Source: Bacillota bacterium
Lineage (GTDB): Bacteria > Bacillota > Bacilli > Alicyclobacillales > SLC66
Assembly: GCA_021799325.1 (NCBI GenBank)
Contig: JAJZAS010000120.1
Span: forward strand, 1 to 5,729
DNA: 5,729 nt
Reading direction: 5' to 3'
This document shows positions 1 through 5,671 of this stretch, piece after piece. Every line of letters begins with the position of its first letter. The stretch's first letter is position 1. Under the pieces are notes generated by a model. That model was not told the DNA's origin and searched no databases. It saw only the letters and a program-made list of their open reading frames with translations. The position numbers and the translations under genes are program-made.

Positions 1-910
1 TGTTCATGCTAAGGTAGCGTTCCCCCGTATCGGGGCAAAGCGCCACTACGCGTTTTCCAGCGCCCAAATCTTTCGCGACATCGATTGCCGCTTTCACGAC
101 TGCAGCGCTCGAGACGCCAAGGAGGAATCCCTCTTGCTTTGCGAGTTGTCTCGTCATTGCAAGCGACTCATCATCGTCAGCCAAAATGATGCGATCGTAG
201 ATTTTTCGATTGAGAATTGCGGGAACAAATCCTGGACTGGTACCCACTATCTTGTGAGAACCAGGTTCACCGCCAGACAAAACGGGAGAATTTTTCGGTT
301 CCACCACGAATATTTTAAGCCCTGGCAACTCCTGCTTCAGGATTTCACCACACCCAGTAACCGTCCCACCTGTCCCCGCCGCTGCTACAAAAGCGTCTAA
401 ATGCCTTTCTGTTTGTTCAAGAACCTCCCATGCAGTTTGTCTGCGATGGGCGTCCGGATTCGCCTGGTTGTCAAATTGCCCTGGCATCCATCCGTCACCG
501 CCCAAATCCTTAAGGATTTCGCGAGCTTTCTGAACGGCTCCGGCCATACGAAGCGCGCCTGGCGTCAATACCACCTGGGCACCATAGGCACTTAGAATCA
601 TCCGCCGCTCTTCCGTCATGGTATCCGGCATGACGAGAATCGCTTGATACCCTTTTGCCGCCGCAACCATGGCAATGCCGATTCCCGTGTTACCACTGGT
701 TGGTTCCACAATCGTCATCCCTGGACGAAGTACACCGTCTTCTTCCGCCTGCTCGATCATTCGCAGTGCCGGACGGTCTTTCACGCTACCCCCCGGATTG
801 AACCGCTCCAATTTGAGCCACACTTCTGCAGCATCTACTGGGACCAATCTGGTTAATTTGAACATTGGTGTATTGCCAATCAACTCTGTAATATTGTCCA
901 CTACATCCAT
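1..910 (-). CDS. cysK: Cysteine synthase A (O-acetylserine sulfhydrylase), C-terminus cut by window edge
   Basis: This PLP enzyme makes L-cysteine from O-acetyl-L-serine and sulfide in the cytoplasm. I translated 303 residues from the ATG at 910; the frame is still open at base 1. Family motifs appear in order: ELIGNTP (residues 9-15), the PLP-lysine motif PGGSVKDR with Lys44, the substrate loop EPTSGNTG (69-76), the PLP-phosphate loop GTGGT (179-183), and Ser267/Ser268 in GVSSAA, where the pyridine nitrogen is held. The last visible residues are GERYLSMN; B. subtilis CysK (308 residues) ends a few residues after its GERYLS, so only about 5-8 residues are missing. GGAGG at 922-926 lies 11 bases before the ATG. 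It starts 24 bases after pgi and is probably the distal end of the same operon. Compared with B. subtilis CysK it has GTSPGFVP instead of GIGAGFVP and SSAA instead of SSGAA, so a related beta-replacement activity is possible, but CysK is the best call. Confidence 0.93.
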   Translation of the reverse strand, partial: MDVVDNITELIGNTPMFKLTRLVPVDAAEVWLKLERFNPGGSVKDRPALRMIEQAEEDGVLRPGMTIVEPTSGNTGIGIAMVAAAKGYQAILVMPDTMTEERRMILSAYGAQVVLTPGALRMAGAVQKAREILKDLGGDGWMPGQFDNQANPDAHRRQTAWEVLEQTERHLDAFVAAAGTGGTVTGCGEILKQELPGLKIFVVEPKNSPVLSGGEPGSHKIVGTSPGFVPAILNRKIYDRIILADDDESLAMTRQLAKQEGFLLGVSSAAVVKAAIDVAKDLGAGKRVVALCPDTGERYLSMN

Positions 911-934
911 GGACCGTGCCGCCTCCAAGAATGT

Positions 935-2266
935 CTATTTTTGCATCAACTGGTTGCGGAGTTCTTCATATCCCGGTTTGCCAAGAAGCGCAAACATGTT
1001 CTTTTTATAGGCTTCAACCCCGGGTTGATCAAAAGGATTGATGCCAAGCAGGTACCCGCTGATCGCACATGCTTTCTCGAAGAAATAAAACAAATACCCC
1101 AGCGCCTCTTCGTCCATTTTTTCCAATTCGAAAACGATATTCGGCACACTGCCTTCTGTATGAGCGAGAACAGTGGCATCCAGCGCCGTGTCGTTGACCG
1201 CTACCATGCTGCGCCCGGCAAGGTAATTGAGTCCGTCTCCATCCACCTCATCGCTTGGAATCAGTAAGGACTTACGTGGTTGTTTTACCTTGATGACCGT
1301 TTCAAATAGCTGCCTAGACCCTTCTTGCACAAATTGCCCCAGCGAATGAAGGTCAGTAGAAAAATCAGCCGCTGCAGGAAAAATCCCGGTGTGGTTCTTC
1401 CCTTCCGATTCTCCGAACAGTTGCTTCCACCACTCGCCTACATCATGAAGTCCCTGTTCATAATTGACAAATAGCTCAATGTTCTTGCCCTTTTGCAACA
1501 AAATTTTGCGAAGTGCCGCATAGTGATAGGCGGGATTTTCGAAGACATCCTGCTCCATCAGGTCGGTTTGCGCCCTTTGCGACCCAGTTGCCAGGGCATC
1601 GATGTCAAAACCCGCAGCAGCAATTGGCAAAAGGCCAACCGGTGTGAGGACAGAATAGCGACCACCCACATCATCTGGAATGACAAAGCGCTCATAACCA
1701 GCTTCTTTTGCGAGACTTAAAAGAGCGCCACGATTTTCATCCGTTGTTGCGTAAATTCGGTCTGCGGATTCATTTTTCCCATAACGTTTCTCCATGTATT
1801 CCCGCAGCACACGAAAGGCAAGTGCCGGTTCAGTCGTTGTTCCTGATTTCGAAATCACGTTGAGCGAGACTTCGTAGTGATCAAGAATTTCCAACAGTTC
1901 TGCCAAATACGTGGCGCTCATGTTTTGCCCGGCAAATACCACCTGAAGTGGTTGCCTGTCATGCGGCAGCAAATCGCGAAACGAATGCTCAAGCAACCGA
2001 AGCGCCGCTTTCGCGCCAAGATACGATCCTCCGATGCCGATGACGACAAGCAGGTTTGATTGTTGGCGGATCTTTGCTGCCGCTTTTTTGACGCGTTCAA
2101 ACTCTTCGTTTTGAAGCCTTCCAGGTAGGTCGAGCCAACCGAGAAAGTCGCTCCCTGCACCTTTTTTTTCGTGTAAAATCTCATGGACGAGCTTGATAAA
2201 AGGCTGTACATTTTCCACTTCAGACGGACTGACAAATGGTTCCGCCGCGCGCATTAGTTGTAACAT
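935..2266 (-). CDS. pgi: Glucose-6-phosphate isomerase
   Basis: This enzyme interconverts glucose 6-phosphate and fructose 6-phosphate in glycolysis and gluconeogenesis, in the cytoplasm. The 443-residue product is the short Bacillus-type form (about 450 residues), not the 550-residue E. coli type. Two SIS-fold halves are visible: the first carries GIGGSYLGA (77-85) and the sugar-phosphate loop SGTTTE (141-146). Catalytic residues by analogy with the Bacillus enzymes are Glu286 in FGESEGK, His307 in STDLHSLGQ and Lys421 in YKKNMFALLG, and all are present. The frame extends upstream to a GTG at 2275, but that codon overlaps the AGGAG at 2275-2279. The ATG at 2266 sits 8 bases after that AGGAG, so it is chosen as the start. 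The preceding nicotinamidase-like gene stops at 2278, inside this ribosome binding site, which suggests coupled translation. No anomaly was seen in the reading frame. Confidence 0.97.
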   Translation of the reverse strand: MLQLMRAAEPFVSPSEVENVQPFIKLVHEILHEKKGAGSDFLGWLDLPGRLQNEEFERVKKAAAKIRQQSNLLVVIGIGGSYLGAKAALRLLEHSFRDLLPHDRQPLQVVFAGQNMSATYLAELLEILDHYEVSLNVISKSGTTTEPALAFRVLREYMEKRYGKNESADRIYATTDENRGALLSLAKEAGYERFVIPDDVGGRYSVLTPVGLLPIAAAGFDIDALATGSQRAQTDLMEQDVFENPAYHYAALRKILLQKGKNIELFVNYEQGLHDVGEWWKQLFGESEGKNHTGIFPAAADFSTDLHSLGQFVQEGSRQLFETVIKVKQPRKSLLIPSDEVDGDGLNYLAGRSMVAVNDTALDATVLAHTEGSVPNIVFELEKMDEEALGYLFYFFEKACAISGYLLGINPFDQPGVEAYKKNMFALLGKPGYEELRNQLMQK

Positions 2267-2274
2267 CTTCTTCA

Positions 2275-2279
2275 CTCCT
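2275..2279 (-). promoter_or_regulatory. Ribosome binding site of pgi, overlapping the upstream stop codon
   Basis: AGGAG is formed in part by the TAG stop of the nicotinamidase-like gene (TAGGAG). It sits 8 bases before the ATG at 2266. It also contains the G of an in-frame GTG at 2275, which cannot be served by this site. Confidence 0.8.
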
Positions 2280-2814
2280 ATAGGACTTCTGCCTTGAGCA
2301 CATTTTGCATCTGACGCATGGCGAATTCATGCGCCTCCACGGTCAAATCCGCCATGCCTTCCGGAACAAATCTCACCTTAAACCCGCGATAGTAAGCGCC
2401 ACTCGCCGTCGCATAACAACAAATCGACGTGCAGACACCTGCCACGACCACTTCGTCTACTCCCGCTTCCCGCAATTGCTTTTCAAGGTCTGTTCCATAA
2501 AAGGCATCATACTTCGTTTTTGGCAAATAACGGACGTTTTCCCCTTGATGATTCGCATAAAATTCGCGCAACTCACCATACAACTCCGCGCCAGGCGTAC
2601 CTGCCACCGCATGTACTGGCCACAAGGCAAATTCAGCGTCATTCGGTGCATGAGCATCATTAGCAAAGATGATCAAATCTCCGTCCTGATAGGCATTTTC
2701 CAGTCTTGCGGCAAGTGATGCTACTGCCGCTTGTCCAGGTGTGCCACAGGTGAGTGCGCCGTCATCCGCCACAAAATCATACGTCATATCCACCACAAGC
2801 CAGGCTTTTTTCAT
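2278..2814 (-). CDS. pncA: Nicotinamidase-like cysteine hydrolase (isochorismatase superfamily)
   Basis: The likely reaction is hydrolysis of nicotinamide to nicotinate plus ammonia, feeding NAD salvage in the cytoplasm. The product is 178 residues, close to B. subtilis YueJ/PncA (183). The catalytic triad is visible: Asp9 in VVDMTYDF, Lys99 in PKTKYDAF and Cys132 in GVCTSICC. Probable metal ligands are Asp53 and His55 (NDAH), Glu61 and His68 (WPVH). This Asp-His-Glu-His set matches what I recall for the streptococcal nicotinamidase rather than the Asp-His-His-His set of M. tuberculosis PncA. ADDGALTCG near the N-terminus and GTPGAELYG (72-80) also match YueJ-type proteins. An ATG at 2820 would overlap the upstream stop as ATGA but lies only 3 bases from the GGAGG at 2824-2828. 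The ATG at 2814 is 9 bases away and gives the YueJ-like start MKKAW, so I prefer it. Another amidohydrolase specificity in the superfamily cannot be excluded. Confidence 0.85.
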   Translation of the reverse strand: MKKAWLVVDMTYDFVADDGALTCGTPGQAAVASLAARLENAYQDGDLIIFANDAHAPNDAEFALWPVHAVAGTPGAELYGELREFYANHQGENVRYLPKTKYDAFYGTDLEKQLREAGVDEVVVAGVCTSICCYATASGAYYRGFKVRFVPEGMADLTVEAHEFAMRQMQNVLKAEVL

Positions 2815-2816
2815 GC

Positions 2817-3569
2817 TCATACGCCTCCACGGACATAGAGCACTTGTCCCGTGATAAATGATGATTCATCCGATGCAAAAAATAGCACCGCATTTGCCAC
2901 GTCAAAAGGCGTCCCCACTCGCTTTATTGCGTTCTCGTTGGCTGCGTATTCTTTGAATTTCTCAAACGGAACCCCCATCCGTTCTGCCGTTGCTTTGGTC
3001 ATGTCCGTCTCAATAAAACCAGGCGCCACTGCGTTGCACGTGATCTGATAACGCCCAAGCTCAATGGCTAGCGTTTTGGTGATTCCCTGAATTCCCGCTT
3101 TTGCTGCGCTGTAGTTGACCTGACCGCGATTACCGAGGGCTGAAGTGGAGGAAAAATTAATAATTCGCCCATAGTTTTGGGCAACCATGTAACGCTGCGC
3201 CACTTGTGCACAAAGAAAAGTGCCTTTCAAGTGAACATTGATGACCGCGTCGAACTCTTCGTCGCTCATTTTATATACCAGTTGATCGCGAATAATCCCC
3301 GCATTATTAACGAGAATATCCACTCGGCCATATGTTTTTACCGCCAGATCAAACATGGCCTCTACCTGTTCTCTGACCGACACATCGCAAGACACTGCGA
3401 TGGCCTCTCCCCCATCTTCCACAATGCCTCTTGCAGTCTCTTCCGCCATTGCCAAGACGGCGTCACTGACTACTACCTTAGCACCGTTTTTTGCAAATTG
3501 ACGTGCTGTCTCTGCGCCGATTCCCCGTCCTGCGCCTGTGATAACCGCTACTCTTTGTTGAACACCCAT
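2817..3569 (-). CDS. fabG: Short-chain dehydrogenase/reductase, FabG-like 3-oxoacyl reductase, probably NAD(H)-dependent
   Basis: This is a classical SDR of 250 residues, the usual FabG length, expected to interconvert 3-oxoacyl and (R)-3-hydroxyacyl thioesters. Visible motifs are the dinucleotide loop TGAGRGIG (11-18), CDV (61-63), NNAG (88-91), catalytic Asn111 in INVHLKG, Ser140/Ser141, Tyr153 and Lys157 in NYSAAKAG, and NAVAPGFIETDM. The C-terminal ITGQVLYVRGGV is typical of FabG and PhaB proteins. Asp36 at the end of beta-strand 2 (VVVSD) usually selects NAD(H) over NADP(H), unlike canonical biosynthetic FabG. The start is the ATG at 3569, 8 bases after AGGAGG (3578-3583); the TTG just before it is less likely. 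It lies 29 bases after a MaoC-type hydratase gene, and its TGA is 2 bases before the next gene's chosen start. Context supports a role with the two hot-dog proteins in (R)-3-hydroxyacyl metabolism. Carrier (CoA or ACP) and physiological direction cannot be read from sequence. Confidence 0.88.
   Translation of the reverse strand: MGVQQRVAVITGAGRGIGAETARQFAKNGAKVVVSDAVLAMAEETARGIVEDGGEAIAVSCDVSVREQVEAMFDLAVKTYGRVDILVNNAGIIRDQLVYKMSDEEFDAVINVHLKGTFLCAQVAQRYMVAQNYGRIINFSSTSALGNRGQVNYSAAKAGIQGITKTLAIELGRYQITCNAVAPGFIETDMTKATAERMGVPFEKFKEYAANENAIKRVGTPFDVANAVLFFASDESSFITGQVLYVRGGV
2824..2828 (-). promoter_or_regulatory. Ribosome binding site that decides the nicotinamidase-like start
   Basis: GGAGG lies within the last codons of the FabG-like gene. 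It is 3 bases from the ATG at 2820, which is too close, and 9 bases from the ATG at 2814, which is near ideal. The second ATG is therefore the better start. Confidence 0.75.
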
Positions 3570-3577
3570 CAATTACC

Positions 3578-3583
3578 CCTCCT
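3578..3583 (-). promoter_or_regulatory. Ribosome binding site of the FabG-like gene
   Basis: A full AGGAGG (followed by GG) lies 8 bases before the ATG at 3569. It decides for this ATG against the TTG directly in front of it, and is one of the strongest sites in the operon. Confidence 0.85.
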
Positions 3584-3598
3584 CATATTCACATTCAA

Positions 3599-4000
3599 TT
3601 AGTAACGCAACGTGGCGTTTCCTTTTATGACCACCTGGTTATTTTCTGTCTCCGCAATGACTTGCAAATAAACGTACTCCCCGTCTTCCTTTTCCTCGAC
3701 TTTGCTGACTGTCCCTTTACAAATCACCTTGTCACCAGGTCTGACCATCGCTCGAAAACGAACGCCAAAATCAACTAAATCCGCATCTATGCCCGCAAAA
3801 TCAGTGACTACTTGCCCGACATAGGCCATCGAAAGCATGCCATGCGCAATGATGCCGCCAAGCCCAGCCTGTTCAGCAAACTCTTCAATCGTGTGGATGG
3901 GATTAAAATCTCCGGAAGCCCCGGAGTACTTTACCAAATCCATTTTGGTGATGGGCCCTTTGACGAGTGTTGGTAAGGAAGTACCCACTGGATAACGCAT
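3599..4000 (-). CDS. MaoC-like (R)-specific enoyl hydratase / 3-hydroxyacyl dehydratase, HadB-like subunit
   Basis: This is a single hot-dog-fold protein of 133 residues. It carries the hydratase-2 motif almost in full: YSGASGDFNPIH (25-36) followed by the IIAHGM segment (50-55). Asp31 and His36 are the expected catalytic pair; Asn33-Pro34 complete the D-x-N-P-x-H core. The family reversibly hydrates trans-2-enoyl thioesters to (R)-3-hydroxyacyl thioesters. Length and motif resemble mycobacterial HadB and PhaJ. Its ATG directly abuts the TAG stop of the preceding hot-dog gene (TAGATG), with AGGAG at 4011-4015 lying 10 bases upstream inside that gene. This spacing favours coupled translation and a fixed subunit ratio. 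By the HadAB precedent it should be the catalytic half of a heterodimer with the upstream protein; that pairing is inferred from gene order and the complementary motif states. PhaJ-like homodimer action is the alternative. Confidence 0.87.
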   Translation of the reverse strand: MRYPVGTSLPTLVKGPITKMDLVKYSGASGDFNPIHTIEEFAEQAGLGGIIAHGMLSMAYVGQVVTDFAGIDADLVDFGVRFRAMVRPGDKVICKGTVSKVEEKEDGEYVYLQVIAETENNQVVIKGNATLRY

Positions 4001-4441
4001 CTATGTATCACTCCTCTGTGTCATGATCACGGTCGACCTTGAGGTAAACACAGTTTCTCCCTGAGAAGTGACCCCTTTTTCTTCAAAAATCAAAAAAGTC
4101 ATCTTGCCAAGACTCCCTGAGCGAGAGTAGGTATCCCCAAGGCAATAGGAACACCAAAGGCTTTCTCCCACATAAAGTGGGCGCTCAAAATGAAACTGCT
4201 GTTCGCCGTGGATCAATCCTTCAGTTGGAATGACCAGTCCCTCGATTACACCATATTCCAATGTGCGCACAAAAGTGGGAGGTGCGATTATGCGACCGTA
4301 GCGCGAATTTTTGGCATATGTCTCGTCCACATAGATGGGATTTTGGTCGCCGATCGCTTCCGCAAATTTGCGAACTGCTCCTTTTTCAATCCAATTCTCC
4401 ACTGGGGTGGACCACTTTCCAATTAGCTCCTGGTTGATCAT
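4001..4441 (-). CDS. MaoC N-terminal / FAS1-like dehydratase domain protein, HadA-like subunit
   Basis: The product has 146 residues and one hot-dog domain of the MaoC_dehydrat_N type. Recognisable parts are the helix VRKFAEAIGDQNPIY (23-37), then YGRIIAPPTF (48-57), and a HFERPLYVGESL stretch in the second half. The hydratase core is incomplete: Asp32, Asn34 and Pro35 are present, but Tyr37 stands where the catalytic His should be. In M. tuberculosis HadAB the HadA-type subunit lacks the catalytic pair and helps hold the acyl chain while HadB does the chemistry, so the same division of labour is likely here. It is the first gene of the leftward operon. The ATG at 4441 is preceded by a weak G-rich ribosome binding site (GGGGG, 4449-4453, 7 bases away), and an in-frame TGA lies just upstream, so no earlier start is possible beyond it. 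Acyl substrate is unknown. Confidence 0.83.
   Translation of the reverse strand: MINQELIGKWSTPVENWIEKGAVRKFAEAIGDQNPIYVDETYAKNSRYGRIIAPPTFVRTLEYGVIEGLVIPTEGLIHGEQQFHFERPLYVGESLWCSYCLGDTYSRSGSLGKMTFLIFEEKGVTSQGETVFTSRSTVIMTQRSDT
4011..4015 (-). promoter_or_regulatory. Ribosome binding site of the HadB-like gene, inside the HadA-like gene
   Basis: AGGAG on the minus strand lies 10 bases before the ATG at 4000 and within the last codons of the upstream reading frame, whose TAG stop touches the ATG. This arrangement favours translational coupling of the two presumed subunits. Confidence 0.75.
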
Positions 4442-4459
4442 ACGTCTGCCCCCAAATCA

Positions 4460-4475
4460 TTAGCTAGTGTGCTAA
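4460..4475. promoter_or_regulatory. Palindrome TTAGC-N6-GCTAA, possible operator
   Basis: This is a perfect 5-base inverted repeat around a 6-base centre (TAGTGT). It ends 2 bases before the TTGACA of the rightward promoter and lies within the leader of the leftward operon. The position and symmetry suit a dimeric repressor acting on one or both directions. It loosely recalls the TTAG...CTAA ends of the FapR operator of Bacillus lipid genes, but the interior differs and the spacing is one base shorter, so I do not assign a regulator. A chance 5-base palindrome is possible. Confidence 0.35.
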
Positions 4476-4477
4476 AG

Positions 4478-4505
4478 TTGACAAAAGCCTAATTTATCCT
4501 AGACT
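4478..4505 (+). promoter_or_regulatory. Candidate sigma-A promoter for the RNA methyltransferase gene
   Basis: A perfect -35 hexamer TTGACA (4478-4483) is followed after 16 bases by TAGACT (4500-4505), which matches 4 of 6 positions of TATAAT. Transcription would start near 4512, leaving a leader of about 44 bases that contains the AAGGAG ribosome binding site. The -35 is strong evidence; the -10 and spacing are acceptable but not ideal. Confidence 0.5.
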
Positions 4506-4518
4506 GGTCTTTGGACTA

Positions 4519-4527
4519 ATCATAGCA
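4519..4527 (-). promoter_or_regulatory. Candidate extended -10 promoter for the leftward operon
   Basis: On the minus strand these bases read TGCTATGAT: a TG-n extended -10 element joined to TATGAT, 5 of 6 matches to TATAAT. No good -35 lies 16-18 bases upstream, which is common for extended -10 promoters. A start near 4512 would give a leader of about 70 bases before the ATG at 4441. An alternative pair, TTGTCA (4479-4484) with AATGAT (4456-4461) and a 17-base spacer, exists, but it would start transcription within the ribosome binding site, so it is less convincing. Confidence 0.4.
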
Positions 4528-4540
4528 TGAAGGATCGCAA

Positions 4541-4546
4541 AAGGAG
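4541..4546 (+). promoter_or_regulatory. Ribosome binding site of the RNA methyltransferase gene
   Basis: AAGGAG lies 9 bases before the ATG at 4556 and 6 bases before an in-frame TTG at 4553. The spacing and codon favour the ATG, giving 371 residues. Confidence 0.8.
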
Positions 4547-4555
4547 AAACAATTG

Positions 4556-5671
4556 ATGGAGTATACGCTAATTGCCACCGCTCCCCTGGGGCTTGAATCG
4601 ATAGTCGCCAATGAAGCGCGTAAGCTCGGATTTACGGAAATACAAACGGAAAACGGCAGGGTTCGCATTCAGACTGACCTTGAAGGAGTCGTGAAAAGCA
4701 ATCTCTGGTTTCGTACGGCAGACCGAATCCTGCTTGTACTCGGGGAATTTCCTGCCTATACATTTGACGACCTGTTTGAAGGAACTAGCGCATTGCCATG
4801 GGACGAATGGTTGCCAGAAGACGCTAAATTCCCGGTATCAGGAAGGTCGCACAAATCCCAACTGTCCAGCGTTCCCGCCTGTCAATCGATTGTCAAAAAA
4901 GCGATTGTCAAAAAACTGTCTGAAGCGTACATGACCAACTGGTTCCAAGAGGACGGTGCCACCTATCCGATTGAAGTGATCCTCTTAAACGACATTGCCA
5001 CCATCACGCTTGACACCTCTGGCGCAGGACTACATAAAAGAGGCTACCGCACAGAGGCTGGCGCAGCACCGATGAAGGAGACTCTCGCCGCCGCTCTGGT
5101 CATCCTCAGCCGATGGCATGGGGAAAGGGCATTGCTCGATCCTTTCTGCGGTTCGGGAACGATCGCTATTGAAGCAGCGCTCTATGCGGCCAATATCGCG
5201 CCGGGCTTACATCGGGATTTTATTTCAGAGCAATTTGACTGGATCCCTAAACGATTGTTTAAGGAAGCGCGCGATGTCGCAAGAGATCAGATCAAGCAAA
5301 CTGATCTCCACCCTATTTACGCATCGGATATCGACGCAAAAGCGGTAAACCTCGCGATTGCGAACGCAACGAGAGCCGGTGTCGAGTCACTGATTCAGTT
5401 CTCCACGAGAGCGCTGAAAAACACAGAAATCGTTGAGGAACGCGGTGTATTGATCGGCAACCCTCCCTACGGTGAACGCATGGGAGAGGCAAATGAAGTG
5501 CGTCAACTGTACGAAACACTGGGAAAAATCAGAAATCAACACCCTGGTTGGTCCATGTACATCCTGTCTGGCCAACCACTTTTTGAGCGCTGGTTCGGAA
5601 AGGCTGCAGACAAGCGCAGAAAGCTTTACAACGGCCGAATCGAGTGCCAGTACTACCAGTACACGAAATAG
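4556..5671 (+). CDS. ypsC: THUMP-domain class I SAM-dependent RNA methyltransferase, YpsC/RlmL family
   Basis: The 371-residue protein is likely to methylate N2 of a guanine in RNA, with 23S rRNA the expected target by analogy with the N-terminal half of E. coli RlmL. An N-terminal THUMP-containing RNA-binding region spans about residues 1-160, beginning YTLIATAPLGLES and including the LHKRGYR segment (159-165) typical of this family. The C-terminal Rossmann methyltransferase carries the SAM loop DPFCGSGT (195-202), the acidic strand end SDID (257-260) and the catalytic motif NPPYGER (302-308), which is the N-P-P-[YF] signature of exocyclic-amine methyltransferases. AAGGAG at 4541-4546 is 9 bases before the ATG at 4556; a TTG three bases earlier is a weaker start. 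Length is near B. subtilis YpsC (385). It is transcribed away from the leftward operon and appears monocistronic as far as the window shows. The exact modified base is not deducible. Confidence 0.92.
   Translation: MEYTLIATAPLGLESIVANEARKLGFTEIQTENGRVRIQTDLEGVVKSNLWFRTADRILLVLGEFPAYTFDDLFEGTSALPWDEWLPEDAKFPVSGRSHKSQLSSVPACQSIVKKAIVKKLSEAYMTNWFQEDGATYPIEVILLNDIATITLDTSGAGLHKRGYRTEAGAAPMKETLAAALVILSRWHGERALLDPFCGSGTIAIEAALYAANIAPGLHRDFISEQFDWIPKRLFKEARDVARDQIKQTDLHPIYASDIDAKAVNLAIANATRAGVESLIQFSTRALKNTEIVEERGVLIGNPPYGERMGEANEVRQLYETLGKIRNQHPGWSMYILSGQPLFERWFGKAADKRRKLYNGRIECQYYQYTK

Noticed and set aside
669..1010. 113-codon plus-strand open frame spanning the cysK-pgi junction
   Set aside because: It covers the antisense of two well-supported genes and their gap, with no sign of independent coding.
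2305..2718. 137-codon plus-strand open frame opposite the nicotinamidase-like gene
   Set aside because: It is antisense to a gene with clear catalytic motifs, has no suitable ribosome binding site and its translation resembles no protein family I know.
3177..3602. 141-codon plus-strand open frame opposite the FabG-like gene
   Set aside because: The opposite strand carries the full SDR motif set; this frame has odd composition and no recognisable domain, so it is a shadow.
3599..4441. The two hot-dog genes as one gene broken by a stop codon
   Set aside because: The second has its own AGGAG at good spacing and a natural N-terminus, and separate HadA/HadB-type genes are a known arrangement. 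TAGATG is a normal operon junction, not a lesion.
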